Origin: Azophilus sp965220425
Lineage (GTDB): Bacteria > Pseudomonadota > Gammaproteobacteria > Pseudomonadales > Azotimanducaceae
Assembly: GCA_965220425.1 (NCBI GenBank)
Contig: OZ244830.1
Span: 1,922,001 to 1,986,000, forward strand
Length of the DNA: 64,000 nt
Direction: 5' to 3'
The translations under genes were made by a program, and so were the position numbers. Positions 27,988 through 36,451 of this stretch are shown here, in pieces. Each line of letters starts with the position of its first letter. Position 1 is the stretch's first letter. Below the pieces are notes generated by a model. It worked only from the letters and a program-made list of their open reading frames with translations. It was not told where the DNA came from and did not search any database.

Positions 27988-28632
27988 TCAGATCGGTGCT
28001 GGCACCTCCCACCGAAGTTGCCAAGCCGTCTCCATGATCGCCCACCAGTACGCCAACAGCACCCCGATACCATCAACGCACTGTTTGCCGTCGTGGCTAT
28101 CGTTGGCGATCTCAAACCATCGGTCTGCGATGATCCGGTGATCCGACTTCCACTGCGTCTCCGCTGGCAACGCATACCGATTGTCGACCGTCCGGTCGAG
28201 AAACTCGGCGTGCTTTTCAAGGTATTCCTTGAACAGGAGAACCTTGCCAGCATGTTCGTTTCCGTACCTTCTGCAAACCGCCGCTTCCGCCTCCCGGTCG
28301 ATTTGTTGCCTGACATCACATTTGATGCCGGCCCAGAGGATGGAAAACAACTCGTGGCTTTTCAACACCTGGCGTTGGCCGTCTGGGTTGGGGGAAAGCC
28401 CCTGCGCGACGGACTTTACCCCCAGTTCGAACGCCATGCCGATGTCGGATGCGACCGTGAATCGCATAGCGTAGGCGATGCCGCTGATGCCGAGATCGGG
28501 CGCGGTGGAGCTGTCACTTATCTGTTTCTTGATCCAAGCCGCGCTCATCATCCGGGCGCAGGCCTGAACGAATATCGTGTTTCCCGCTGCAACCAGCCTG
28601 GGCGGATTGCGGCGGGGGCTGACGTCGCTCAT
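27988..28632 (-). CDS. Hypothetical protein ending in the IS21 terminus
   Basis: 214 codons, overlapping the end of the KfrA-like gene by ATGA, so part of the same operon. Motifs are not recognised; residues such as FDxxxxRIIADRWFEIANDS and VLLAYWWAIMETAWQLRW suggest a helical protein. The stop codon TGA (27990-27988) is supplied by the end of the IS21 element, so the original C-terminus has been replaced. Joining across the IS (no duplication assumed) would add only IRRW before another stop, so the loss may be small. Confidence 0.55.
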   Translation of the reverse strand: MSDVSPRRNPPRLVAAGNTIFVQACARMMSAAWIKKQISDSSTAPDLGISGIAYAMRFTVASDIGMAFELGVKSVAQGLSPNPDGQRQVLKSHELFSILWAGIKCDVRQQIDREAEAAVCRRYGNEHAGKVLLFKEYLEKHAEFLDRTVDNRYALPAETQWKSDHRIIADRWFEIANDSHDGKQCVDGIGVLLAYWWAIMETAWQLRWEVPAPI

Positions 28633-29141
28633 GTCGTTTTCAGCTTGGTTTGTGTGTTCATGCGCAGGCGCCGATTGCTGTGGCGCGCGCTGCGCCTCGC
28701 CGCCGCCTTGTTCGAGATCTTCCGCCGCGACTGCCGTCCGCTGCGTGCCGTTCGCTCATCCTCCAGCGCCGACCGGACTTCACTGAGCGCCGCCGTCGCT
28801 GCAGCTACCCGCCGTTCGGCGTCCGCCTCGATCTCCGCTTCGCGGTCGTCCAGCGTTTTCTTGCGCGCCGCGATCTCCGCCTGGGCCTGCTCCCACAGTG
28901 TCCCGGCCAGCCGCCTCGCAGTCGTCTCGATCCCGGCGGCGATGTCCTCCGGGATCTGCGCTTCCTGCTCCTCGCTCCGGGCCTCCAGAAACCGCTTGCG
29001 ATGCCTCGATACCGTCGTCGCCGAGCCGCCGAGATCGGCAACAATCTCCCGGATCGACGGCATACTGCCGCCGTTTTCCAGCCGCGACTCGACGTACGCG
29101 GCGAACCGTTCGTAGGTGACGCCTTCTCTCATTTTTGGCAT
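28629..29141 (-). CDS. KfrA-like DNA-binding coiled-coil protein
   Basis: ATG at 29141 (a second Met at 29132, a TTG at 29162) gives about 170 codons. The N-terminal 60 residues match the KfrA_N pattern (VTYERFAAYVESRLENGGSM, PSIREIVADLGGSATTVSRH). A long Ala/Glu/Arg-rich coiled coil and a basic tail follow. KfrA proteins are plasmid or element-borne DNA-binding proteins that repress their own promoter and aid partition. Repeats of ATAACGTAAC lie directly upstream. Confidence 0.78.
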   Translation of the reverse strand: MPKMREGVTYERFAAYVESRLENGGSMPSIREIVADLGGSATTVSRHRKRFLEARSEEQEAQIPEDIAAGIETTARRLAGTLWEQAQAEIAARKKTLDDREAEIEADAERRVAAATAALSEVRSALEDERTARSGRQSRRKISNKAAARRSARHSNRRLRMNTQTKLKTT

Positions 29142-29147
29142 CCAGTG

Positions 29148-29182
29148 ATAACGTAACAACAATAACGTAACGTTACGGTAAC
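29148..29182 (-). promoter_or_regulatory. ATAACGTAAC repeats upstream of the KfrA-like gene
   Basis: Direct copies at 29148-29157 and 29162-29171, a perfect palindrome GTAACGTTAC at 29167-29176, and a further GTTACGGTAAC at 29172-29182. Their place between the integrase stop and the kfrA-like start suggests an operator, or possibly a recombination-accessory site. Confidence 0.6.
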
Positions 29183-29224
29183 AAATGATCTGCAGTCAAA
29201 TTTTTTTGCTGTCGTCGGGCTGGA

Positions 29225-30160
29225 TCAGCCCCCGCCGTCCCCTCCATACCTCAGCCTCGCCACTGCCCCCCGGCCCGCCAGTTGACCTCGTGCGTAATGC
29301 CCGGGCATCGACGGCGACAGCCACCGCCCGGCGGTCTGCATCTCGACCAGCGAGGCCCCGGCGGCCGCGAGACTCTGCGCAGCGCCGACTCTCAGCGAGT
29401 GCCCCGAAACCCGACCCTCTATGCCGGCATCGGCGGCACGCTCGGCGATGATGCGACGGACGCTGTGCGGGGTGAGCGGGCGGCTTCCCGGCTTCCCGTC
29501 TTTTCGCACCAAGCGAAACAGCGGACCACGCGAAATCCCGGCGACCTCAAGCCACGCCTGGATCCGGGTGACGGTCGTCGGGCCGAGGTACTCGACGGCT
29601 CCCTGGCCCTCCTGGTCCGTTTTCGAATGGCGCACCGTCAGCCGGCCGCTGCTGTCCTCCTCGGTTTCAAGGTCCTCGACATTCAGTGCCGCGATTTCGG
29701 AGACGCGCAGGAGCGCGTCGCTGCCGACGGCGAGGATCGCGGCGTCGCGGAGGCCTTTCGGGCTGCCGGTTTTTGCGGCGATCGCCGCCGTCGCGTCCGC
29801 TTGCTCCCAGCGAATGCCGGCGACCTGGCCGCGGCCACGGTCGCGTCCCTTGCGCCTGAAGCCCGCCAGCACGCGGTCCGTTGCCGGCCCTGCCGGCGAG
29901 GCCTCGCCGTGGAGTTTCGACCGGAACCGGACGGCGGCGACGATCAGGCTCGCCAGCGCCGGTGATTTGCCGGCTTCGAATTGCATCGACAGGTACGCTG
30001 CCAGCGCGGTGTCCGTCAGATCTGCGCCGCGCAGGTGATCGTCGAGGGTGGAAAGGACCGATGCATAGGTGTTGCGGGTGCCTTCCGAGATAGACGCCTC
30101 GGCCAGGGATCTCGCGGTGGCGGGCAGAGAAAGAGGCGATTGGGGGATGAGGTCAGTCAT
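29225..30160 (-). CDS. Tyrosine recombinase/integrase
   Basis: ATG at 30160 gives 311 codons. Phage-integrase catalytic residues are visible: Arg in SDALLRVSEIAALNVEDLE, HxxR in SGHSLRVGAAQSL, a late Arg in TAGRWL and the nucleophile Tyr in PGHYAR. A SAM-like N-terminal domain precedes them. It lies between small hypotheticals and a KfrA-like gene on one strand, suggesting an integrated plasmid-like or island module. Confidence 0.88.
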   Translation of the reverse strand: MTDLIPQSPLSLPATARSLAEASISEGTRNTYASVLSTLDDHLRGADLTDTALAAYLSMQFEAGKSPALASLIVAAVRFRSKLHGEASPAGPATDRVLAGFRRKGRDRGRGQVAGIRWEQADATAAIAAKTGSPKGLRDAAILAVGSDALLRVSEIAALNVEDLETEEDSSGRLTVRHSKTDQEGQGAVEYLGPTTVTRIQAWLEVAGISRGPLFRLVRKDGKPGSRPLTPHSVRRIIAERAADAGIEGRVSGHSLRVGAAQSLAAAGASLVEMQTAGRWLSPSMPGHYARGQLAGRGAVARLRYGGDGGG

Positions 30161-30473
30161 ACGGCCCCTCTTCTTCGGCGGCCCGCCGTTCTGCCTCGTC
30201 AGCCCGCTGCTCCATGGCCTCGGCGGCGACGCGCAGCGCGGTGGGGAGAAGATCGCCCAGGCTGTCGAATGTGGCGATAGCGAATTCGGGAGCCATCCGA
30301 CGAGCGCGAGCCTCGCGCTCGTCGGCAGCAGCGAACCTGAGCAGGTGCTCTGCATCATAACGGCACAGCAGGCCCAAGGCAGAGAAGAACGACAGGGGGT
30401 GCCCGTGCGCAAAATAGACGATCAGATCGGCGGGCGTGATGCCGTCCAAATAGGGGTGATTTTCGGTGGTCAT
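30153..30473 (-). CDS. Small hypothetical protein upstream of the integrase
   Basis: 106 codons, overlapping the integrase start by eight bases. The N-terminus (NHPYLDGITPADLIVYFAHG) is followed by a helical, acidic C-terminus rich in Ala/Glu/Arg. No family recognised; the overlap implies co-translation with the integrase. Confidence 0.55.
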   Translation of the reverse strand: MTTENHPYLDGITPADLIVYFAHGHPLSFFSALGLLCRYDAEHLLRFAAADEREARARRMAPEFAIATFDSLGDLLPTALRVAAEAMEQRADEAERRAAEEEGPYD

Positions 30474-30514
30474 GAGGCCTCGTGTGTGTTCATGGGAAGG
30501 GGCCGATTGGGGTG

Positions 30515-30721
30515 CTATGCCGTTATCCGCCTCTTGGCTTTGGCCGCGCGGCTCGCTGATTCGTAGGCGGCATGAAGCGCTAGATCCACCGCCTGTGCGA
30601 CGGTGAAACAGGTGGCAACTTTGCGTGAAATAGGCACGCCTTGGAGGCCAATGGTGGAAATCTCCCGACTTTTGTACGCCAGGAGTTCGATGACTATCTC
30701 CAGTGCGGATTGCTCGAACAC
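30515..30721 (-). CDS. Small hypothetical protein, possibly 5'-truncated
   Basis: 68 codons from a GTG at 30721; strand and spacing fit the integrase operon. Sequence begins MFEQSALEIVIELLAYKSRE and ends in a basic tail. Its start lies where the first serine-recombinase module begins, so N-terminal residues may have been lost. Confidence 0.45.
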   Translation of the reverse strand: MFEQSALEIVIELLAYKSREISTIGLQGVPISRKVATCFTVAQAVDLALHAAYESASRAAKAKRRITA

Positions 30722-31250
30722 GGGTGGTCTGTCACAGACTAAGTACTACCTTTCAAATTTTTCTTCCACAACGACCATCACTCGGCGCCATCATCCGCTC
30801 AATGGGCAAACGCTGGAACTATTGTCTGTCGGCAAGGCCACGGTTGTAGTGCGTCTTGGTGACGGTTCCTCGATGAAGATCCTGCGGCGCTGGACCGACG
30901 TGGACGGTGCAGCCTGTACGGAACTGGCCGGTGATTCAGTACTTTCCCTGCGCGGACTGCGCGAGCTGTTGGGCCTGTTCACGGCGCTGCGCGCGCACAC
31001 TGGCAGACAGGCGGGCATTGCCGATGAGATGATCAAAACCGCTCGGTCCAATGGAGAGGCGGTGGACGATGATCAAGCAGAGGCGATTGGCGTTCCTCGA
31101 GACGGAGTGTCTCGAGGCGCTGTGGGAGCAGTTTCCGGAACGGGGAAGAGACGAAGTCACACGACACGTTGCCCGGCTGATGGCGCGCGCGTCGGTGAAG
31201 CGGATTCGGGCGTTGAGAACAAACCGGAAGAACCGGGAGGTGGGCGATGA
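30690..31250 (+). CDS. DUF5372-like protein of serine recombinase module 1
   Basis: Core ITRRHHPLNGQTLELLSVGK then ATVVVRLGDGSSMKILRRWT, corresponding to the HPL...LE...V.....WTDV pattern of DUF5372 proteins encoded beside large serine recombinases. The ATG at 30690 is the nearest in-frame start but may be upstream of the true one. The TGA overlaps the recombinase ATG (ATGA), and the last 180 bases overlap the small ORF in another frame. Function unknown. Confidence 0.6.
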   Translation: MTISSADCSNTGGLSQTKYYLSNFSSTTTITRRHHPLNGQTLELLSVGKATVVVRLGDGSSMKILRRWTDVDGAACTELAGDSVLSLRGLRELLGLFTALRAHTGRQAGIADEMIKTARSNGEAVDDDQAEAIGVPRDGVSRGAVGAVSGTGKRRSHTTRCPADGARVGEADSGVENKPEEPGGGR

Positions 31251-31266
31251 ATCGAGTGATGGATGA
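31069..31266 (+). CDS. Small ORF of serine recombinase module 1
   Basis: 65 codons (MIKQRRLAFLETECLEALWE, then QFPERGRDEVTRHVARLMAR). Short helical proteins of this kind commonly sit between a DUF5372-like ORF and a recombinase. It overlaps the end of the former and runs 20 bases into the recombinase gene. Function unknown; coupling suggests a recombination accessory or regulator. Confidence 0.6.
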   Translation: MIKQRRLAFLETECLEALWEQFPERGRDEVTRHVARLMARASVKRIRALRTNRKNREVGDESSDG

Positions 31267-33478
31267 GCGCCACACCAAAATACAGCCACCGCATCTGCAA
31301 CGCGCGGCCTACGTGTACGTGCGCCAATCGTCCCCGCGTCAGGTCATCGAACACCGGGAGAGCCAGCGCCGGCAGTACGATCTCGCTCGTTGGGCAAGTT
31401 CCGCGGGCTGGCCAGGCGAGCAGGTCGTCGTCATCGATGAGGATCAGGGCAAGAGCGGTTCGACCGCGAAGACCCGCCCGGGGTTCGCCCGTTTGATCGC
31501 GGCCGTCGCGCGGGGCGAGGTGGGGATCGTGATTGCGCTGGAGGCCACGCGATTGTCGCGCAACAGCCCGGACTGGCACCATCTGCTCTACCTGTGCCGC
31601 TTTACCAACACGCTGATTGCTGACGAGCACACGGTCTATGACCCCGACCTGTCCAGCGACCGGCTGGTTCTGGGGATACGCGGGCAGATGAGTGAGTTGG
31701 AAATCGAGACCTCCATCGAACGCATGGTGAGTGCACGCTGGAGCAAGGCGGAGCGGGGGGAGTTGTACACCATCCCGCCCGCCGGCTATGACATCGACGA
31801 ACGCGGTCGGTGGGTAAAGAGCAGCGATGAGTCGATCGTGCATGCGATGGTAACCGTGTTCGAGAAGCTCGATGAACTCGGCAGTGCCCGGCAGGTGTTC
31901 GCGTGGTGGCGTGACCAGGGCCTCAAATACCCGGTCCGCCGGTTGCGTTCGCGGAGTCATCCGGTGGTGTGGCTCGCGCCCTCGTACGCGATGTTCCTGC
32001 GAACCTTGCACAATCCAATCTACACGGGCGCTTATGTGTTCGGCCGCAGCAAGAGCGTGCGTGGTCTCGATGAACAAGGCGTGGTGCGCACACGCGCACA
32101 GCGGGTCAAGCGCGACGATTGGCCAGTGGTGATCTACGATCACCATGACGCCTATATTTCCTACGACCGGTTCGTGAGGAACGAGGAGCGACTGCGGGGT
32201 AATGCCACCATGCGCAGCGCCGACCAACGCGGCCCGGCTCGAGAGGGGGCAGCGCTGCTACAGGGATTGGTGCTGTGTGGGCATTGTGGGCGGCGCATGA
32301 GTTTGAGCTACGGCGGCTCAACGCGCGCCCGCGTCTATCAGTATCGCTGTTCGCGGGCTCGCGCGCAGCAAGGCGGCAGCGATTGCCAGGTGATTGGTGG
32401 CAAGCGCATCGATCAAACGGTGGTGGACGTGTTTCTCGAAGCGACGATGCCCTGCGCGGCCGATGCGGCGCGGCAGGCCAACGAGGAGGCGCACCGGGAA
32501 AGCGAGGCGTTGCGCCTGTACTGGGCGCACCAGACCGAGCGGGTGCGGTATGAGGCGCAGCGTGCCGAACGTCAGTACCTGGCCGTCGAGCCCGAGAACC
32601 GAGTTGTTGCGCGCGAGCTCGAGCGACGCTGGGAGCAGGCGCTGAAAGAGCTTGAGCGCGTACGCGCCGAGGCCGGGCAGGCCGTCGCAAGTCCCGAGCT
32701 GCTAAGCGTCGACGACCTTGAAAAAGTGCATTTGCTCGGGCAGGAACTCCACGCGGTTTGGAACGAAGACAGCACTACGAACCGGGATCGCAAGCGGCTG
32801 CTGCGATGTCTCATTGAGGAAGTCCAGCTCAGCACCGGCGAGGACCACTACGCCGTGCGGATCGTGTGGAAGGGGGGAGCGACGACGGAACGCGAACTGG
32901 TGCGTGGGCCTGCCGGTTGGGCCCGCCGTACACCCGAGGACACGGTGGAACTGGTGCGCCAGCTCGCGGCACAGTTCGATGACGCGCAGATCGCACGCAT
33001 TCTCAACAAGCAGGGTCGACGCTCCGGGCGCGGCATCCCGTTCACACAGGCCGCCATTACCTCGCTGCGCGGCAAGAACAAAATCCCCAAGTATGAAAAG
33101 ATCGTCACTACCGATCCCCGCCAGGGACCGTTCAATGCCGAGCAGGCCGCGCGCGAGTTGGGCGTGACGATGAGTACGGTGCATCGATGGCTACGCGACG
33201 GCGTGTTGGCGGGTGAACAGCTCACCCCCGGGGCGCCGTGGCGCATCCTGCTCACTAACGAGATCCGGGAGCGACTCGCTGGGTCTGGGGCGCCGGCGGG
33301 CTGGGTGGGTGTCACCGAGGCCGCCCGGCGTCTCGGCGTGTCGAAATCGCTGGTTGCCTACTGGGTCAAATCGGACAAACTGGTGGCCGTACGGGTCACC
33401 GTCGGAAAACGGAGATGCTGGAAAATCGATGTCGAATCAGCGACTTGCGGCCAGCAACAGAGCATCTTTGAGCAATGA
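31247..33478 (+). CDS. Large serine recombinase
   Basis: 743 codons. Resolvase domain with nucleophile in YVYVRQSSPRQV, then a recombinase domain (PAGYDIDERGRWVKSSDESI) and zinc ribbon (LVLCGHCGRRMSLSY ... CSRARAQQGGSDC). A coiled coil and C-terminal helix-turn-helix segments follow (FNAEQAARELGVTMSTVHRW). It would catalyse site-specific integration/excision of its module. Intact by inspection. Confidence 0.9.
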   Translation: MNRVMDERHTKIQPPHLQRAAYVYVRQSSPRQVIEHRESQRRQYDLARWASSAGWPGEQVVVIDEDQGKSGSTAKTRPGFARLIAAVARGEVGIVIALEATRLSRNSPDWHHLLYLCRFTNTLIADEHTVYDPDLSSDRLVLGIRGQMSELEIETSIERMVSARWSKAERGELYTIPPAGYDIDERGRWVKSSDESIVHAMVTVFEKLDELGSARQVFAWWRDQGLKYPVRRLRSRSHPVVWLAPSYAMFLRTLHNPIYTGAYVFGRSKSVRGLDEQGVVRTRAQRVKRDDWPVVIYDHHDAYISYDRFVRNEERLRGNATMRSADQRGPAREGAALLQGLVLCGHCGRRMSLSYGGSTRARVYQYRCSRARAQQGGSDCQVIGGKRIDQTVVDVFLEATMPCAADAARQANEEAHRESEALRLYWAHQTERVRYEAQRAERQYLAVEPENRVVARELERRWEQALKELERVRAEAGQAVASPELLSVDDLEKVHLLGQELHAVWNEDSTTNRDRKRLLRCLIEEVQLSTGEDHYAVRIVWKGGATTERELVRGPAGWARRTPEDTVELVRQLAAQFDDAQIARILNKQGRRSGRGIPFTQAAITSLRGKNKIPKYEKIVTTDPRQGPFNAEQAARELGVTMSTVHRWLRDGVLAGEQLTPGAPWRILLTNEIRERLAGSGAPAGWVGVTEAARRLGVSKSLVAYWVKSDKLVAVRVTVGKRRCWKIDVESATCGQQQSIFEQ

Positions 33479-33490
33479 ATAACGCGTAAT

Positions 33491-33869
33491 TCCAAGAGGG
33501 CGCAGTATGAACGCATCTACGGCTTTCTGCGCGTCAAGTGCGATAGCTGCCGTAATGAACATCTTGTTGCATGCTCCGGCAAACGAAGAGGGTTTTGCCC
33601 CAGTTGCGGGGCGCGACGGATGCTGGAGTCAGCCGCTCACCGGGTCGATCATGTGTTTCCTGAGGCGCCGGTGCGTCAGTTCGTACTGACCTTTCCCTTC
33701 CCGCTGCGATTCCTGCTGGCCGCTGAACCCAAAGTACTGACCGACGTGCTGGCGGTGGTGCAGCGCGGTAGATCCACCTTCCTCATCCGCCGTGCCGGCT
33801 TTACCGTCTCTTCCGGCGCCAAGACCGGCGCGGTCACCCTGATTCAGCGGTTCGGTTCAGCACGCAACC
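33491..33869 (+). pseudogene. 5' part of an IS91-type transposase gene (interrupted)
   Basis: The frame reads YERIYGFLRVKCDSCRNEHL then VACSGKRRGFCPSCGARRML, the Cys-rich zinc-binding domain of IS91-type Y2 transposases, then AVTLIQRFGSARN. The N-terminal residues are missing next to the first serine recombinase module. The gene is cut at CGCAACC (33863-33869) by the second module, and resumes in the same frame at 36452. Confidence 0.82.
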
Positions 33870-33903
33870 TAAGGAAGCAGTCATAATACCCCCGTTGTGC
33901 AAG

Positions 33904-36021
33904 TCATTGATTTGCCTCGAACAGACTTTGTTGTTGGACCGACGGATCCCCATCGAGCACCAATTTGCCGGTTACTTTCAGCCGCTCAAGGATCCCCGCA
34001 ACCGGTTCGGCGTCCAGATCGGCACGCTGAATCTCGAACGGTGCATACGGCGCGATCTGTTGCGCAACCAGGACGTTCGCCTTGATGAGGCGCATCAGCG
34101 TTGTGTCGCTCACGCCACTGTGTCTTGTGGCTTGCGCCAGCGTCAAGATGTCGGGGTTCCTGGTTGTGTCGTTCGGCGGCGCGATCCGGTGCTTGCGACG
34201 CACCGAAGCGACGCGTGACTGGGTCCAACGATTGCCCTTACCGGTACGCCGTCCGAGTTTACTGAGCACGCGCGCAATCTCGTCATCGCCATAGCGGTGC
34301 GCCATCTTGTCAATCAACTCGACGTCTTCGAGCGCCGTCTTGTGCGCCACGGCGCCCGATTGCGGTTTGGGCATCGTCAACGCGATATGACAACCGCCGT
34401 GCCAGTGGACGATCAAGCTCAGTTCCTGGGCGGCTTCGTCCACATCCACCACGATCTCATGGATGAGCGTGCGAGCGATCTTCTTTTTCAGGTCCACCGG
34501 ACAAGCCGGGTCTTCCCACACCGCCACAAAGTCCTTGCCGAGCGTGCGAATCGCCGCTTCGTCGGCAGGACTGAGCGTGGGTGTTGCGTCGCTCAGGGCC
34601 GCAAGGGCACCCTCCAGATCATGCACGGCTTCGAGCTTGGCGTTCCAGCGTTGCTCAAGGACTTCCGCCACCAGACGATTGGTGGGATCGACTTGGTCGT
34701 ATTGCGTCAAGGCCCGTTCCGCCTCGTAGCGCACTTGCTGTACTTGGCGTTCCAGCGCCGCGCGCCGATCGCCGCCCTCGGCAGACGACCGCTCGATGGC
34801 GGCGATACTGGCGTCGAGCCCGCGCGGCGAGATGACCTTCACGATGAGTGCGCCAATGCGCTTGTCGACGGTGGCGCCGCCGAAGCCCAGGCAATACCTG
34901 CCGCCGGTGGCAAAGTCACCAACGCACACATAGCGCGCCGCCGTACCGCTTTTGCCCCAGTAGCGAATATGCAACTTCCGCCCACACCGCCCGCACCGCA
35001 ACAGGCCGGTCAACAAGCCCTGGCCGCGGCGGACCGCCAGTGCCGTCTCGTCTCGCCTGAAATTGCCGCCATTGCCGCGCATGACGTCCTGGTTTCGCTG
35101 GTAGGTGTCCCAGTCAATATAGCCGCGATGATGGTCGGGGAGAAAGACACTCGCGTCTGCCGCGGCACGCGGACTCGCTTGCCGGCGTTTGACCCCTTGA
35201 TCCGCTTCGACCACCGTCTCGACCGGTCGCCGCCCGTACACATACGCGCCGCCATACAGGGGATTGTGCAGCACATCGCTAAGGAAGCTGACCGTCGGCA
35301 GTTGCCACACCAGCCGCAGGCTCCCGCCGATCGGTTTGTTCACCGGCAACTCGATCCGCTCCTCGTGAAACCAGCGATGCGTCTGGCGGATGCTGCCCAG
35401 TTCGCCGAACCGCTTGAACACCAGCGCCATGGCCTCTTGCACCCGCAGATTGGGGTCCTTGACGATCCGACCCGTGGCATCCATGACGTACCCTGGCGCC
35501 AGACAGCGACCCAACTCGCCGCGTTTGGCCTTGGCTTCACGGCCTTGTTGCAAGCGGAACTTCAGGGTTTTGAGCTCGACCACAGAGAGCGTGCTCTTGA
35601 TACCGAGCACCAGTTGGTCGTCCATGCGATTGAGGTCGTACAGGTTTTCCGCATCGGCAATCAGCGTATTGAAGACCTGGCACAACTCCAGCAAGTGACA
35701 CCAGTCCTTGTCGGTGCGTGACAACCGCGACAGCTCCCGGCTGAGCACGATGCCGACCTCGCCCAGGGCGACACTGGCCAGCAGTTGTTTAAAGTCTTCG
35801 CGCACGGGCGCGCCGCGCGCCGCGCTCATGCCGAGGTCGCGGTCAATAACCTGGACGCGCTGAAAACCATAGGCGCGAGCGGTTTCCGTCAACGCGTATT
35901 GCAGACGCCGACTCTCGGTGTTCTGCTTGACCTGCGCCAGCGACGACTGGCGCAGGTAAACCACGGCGTGGCGAGACAAATGTTCCGGCGTGATCTTTGA
36001 ACTCGTGTCACGCGGGCTCAT
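33904..36021 (-). CDS. Large serine recombinase
   Basis: 705 codons. Resolvase nucleophile in VVYLRQSSLAQVKQNTESRR, with LSRELSRLSRTDKDW typical of the catalytic core. A recombinase domain, zinc ribbon (LLRCGRCGRKLHIRYWG) and coiled coil follow, then a C-terminal helix-turn-helix (LTLAQATRHSGVSDTTLMRL). It is clearly related to, but diverged from, the recombinase at 31247-33478. Intact by inspection. Confidence 0.9.
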   Translation of the reverse strand: MSPRDTSSKITPEHLSRHAVVYLRQSSLAQVKQNTESRRLQYALTETARAYGFQRVQVIDRDLGMSAARGAPVREDFKQLLASVALGEVGIVLSRELSRLSRTDKDWCHLLELCQVFNTLIADAENLYDLNRMDDQLVLGIKSTLSVVELKTLKFRLQQGREAKAKRGELGRCLAPGYVMDATGRIVKDPNLRVQEAMALVFKRFGELGSIRQTHRWFHEERIELPVNKPIGGSLRLVWQLPTVSFLSDVLHNPLYGGAYVYGRRPVETVVEADQGVKRRQASPRAAADASVFLPDHHRGYIDWDTYQRNQDVMRGNGGNFRRDETALAVRRGQGLLTGLLRCGRCGRKLHIRYWGKSGTAARYVCVGDFATGGRYCLGFGGATVDKRIGALIVKVISPRGLDASIAAIERSSAEGGDRRAALERQVQQVRYEAERALTQYDQVDPTNRLVAEVLEQRWNAKLEAVHDLEGALAALSDATPTLSPADEAAIRTLGKDFVAVWEDPACPVDLKKKIARTLIHEIVVDVDEAAQELSLIVHWHGGCHIALTMPKPQSGAVAHKTALEDVELIDKMAHRYGDDEIARVLSKLGRRTGKGNRWTQSRVASVRRKHRIAPPNDTTRNPDILTLAQATRHSGVSDTTLMRLIKANVLVAQQIAPYAPFEIQRADLDAEPVAGILERLKVTGKLVLDGDPSVQQQSLFEANQ

Positions 36022-36160
36022 GGTCCGCCTCCCGATCGAGAACGGATAGGAGGGCTTCGGCCATCAGGGCGATCAGCCGTTGCATCCGTTCCGGATCCAT
36101 CTCCGGATCCACGGCGGCATCCTGATCGGTGTCGAGATCGAGGCTGGTTTGCTGCATCGT
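36008..36160 (-). CDS. 50-codon ORF between DUF5372-like ORF and recombinase
   Basis: MQQTSLDLDTDQDAAVDPEM then DPERMQRLIALMAEALLSVL, ending 14 bases inside the recombinase gene. Its position and relative frame match the small ORF of module 1, although the sequences are not obviously alike. Acidic N-terminus, helical C-terminus. Confidence 0.55.
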   Translation of the reverse strand, partial: TMQQTSLDLDTDQDAAVDPEMDPERMQRLIALMAEALLSVLDREADHEPA

Positions 36161-36431
36161 TGTGCTCCGGCGGTGGCGTTGCCGGTATCTTTAAGCACGA
36201 TGGGAGCTGCGCCGCCAGCGCGCGCAAAACGCGAACCGGCAGTTCCACTCGGTCTCCGAGCCGATGGCGAACCGCCTCCGGCTCGAGCATCCACCGTGGG
36301 ATCTTCAGGGCTTTACCGCCGGGATCTCGCACCGTCGCGGCATGGCCCGCTCGGCGCGGCCACGCAACGACCTCGAGGCTTCTGTTATGGAGCGGATGAA
36401 ACCGATAATGCACCGTCACCGTCGACGGCAT
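36018..36431 (-). CDS. DUF5372-like protein of serine recombinase module 2
   Basis: ATG at 36431 gives 137 codons. MPSTVTVHYRFHPLHNRSLE then VVAW matches the DUF5372-like core. The C-terminal 45 residues are Arg/Ser/Gly-rich and lie over the small ORF in another frame. The stop overlaps the recombinase start as ATGA, as in module 1. Confidence 0.6.
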   Translation of the reverse strand: MPSTVTVHYRFHPLHNRSLEVVAWPRRAGHAATVRDPGGKALKIPRWMLEPEAVRHRLGDRVELPVRVLRALAAQLPSCLKIPATPPPEHNDAANQPRSRHRSGCRRGSGDGSGTDATADRPDGRSPPIRSRSGGGP

Positions 36432-36451
36432 GGTATTCAGCGTGGTTGTCG

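Larger units (their letters stand above)
24672..27990 (-). mobile_element. Complete IS21-family element with two accessory ORFs
   Basis: Imperfect 33-bp inverted repeats at 24672-24704 and 27958-27990 share TCCACCGGT-TGAA and begin with TGAA. Four minus-strand genes lie inside: a Cys-motif ORF, a small helical ORF, istA and istB, with short overlaps. Both ends carry two copies of a TGAA(G/A)(T/G)TG motif, typical of IS21 multiple end repeats. No clear target duplication is visible. Confidence 0.8.
30690..33490 (+). mobile_element. Large serine recombinase module 1 (three overlapping ORFs)
   Basis: A DUF5372-like ORF, a small ORF and a serine recombinase follow in successively +1-shifted frames on the plus strand. 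Organisation is the same as in module 2 (33870-36451), on the opposite strand. Its ends are not defined by clear repeats. The right edge is between the recombinase stop (33478) and the IS91-type coding sequence that resumes by about 33491. Confidence 0.6.
33870..36451 (-). mobile_element. Large serine recombinase module 2 inserted in an IS91-type transposase gene
   Basis: The junction sequence CGCAACC occurs at 33863-33869 and 36452-36458. Removing one copy with the intervening 2582 bases restores GSARNPHWHM of the transposase in frame. Inside, on the minus strand, are a DUF5372-like ORF, a 50-codon ORF and a large serine recombinase, in the same overlap pattern as module 1. Confidence 0.85.

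Noticed and set aside
34297..35721. 474-codon plus-strand frame opposite the second serine recombinase
   Set aside because: Antisense to an intact recombinase with catalytic and zinc motifs; no domain of its own.
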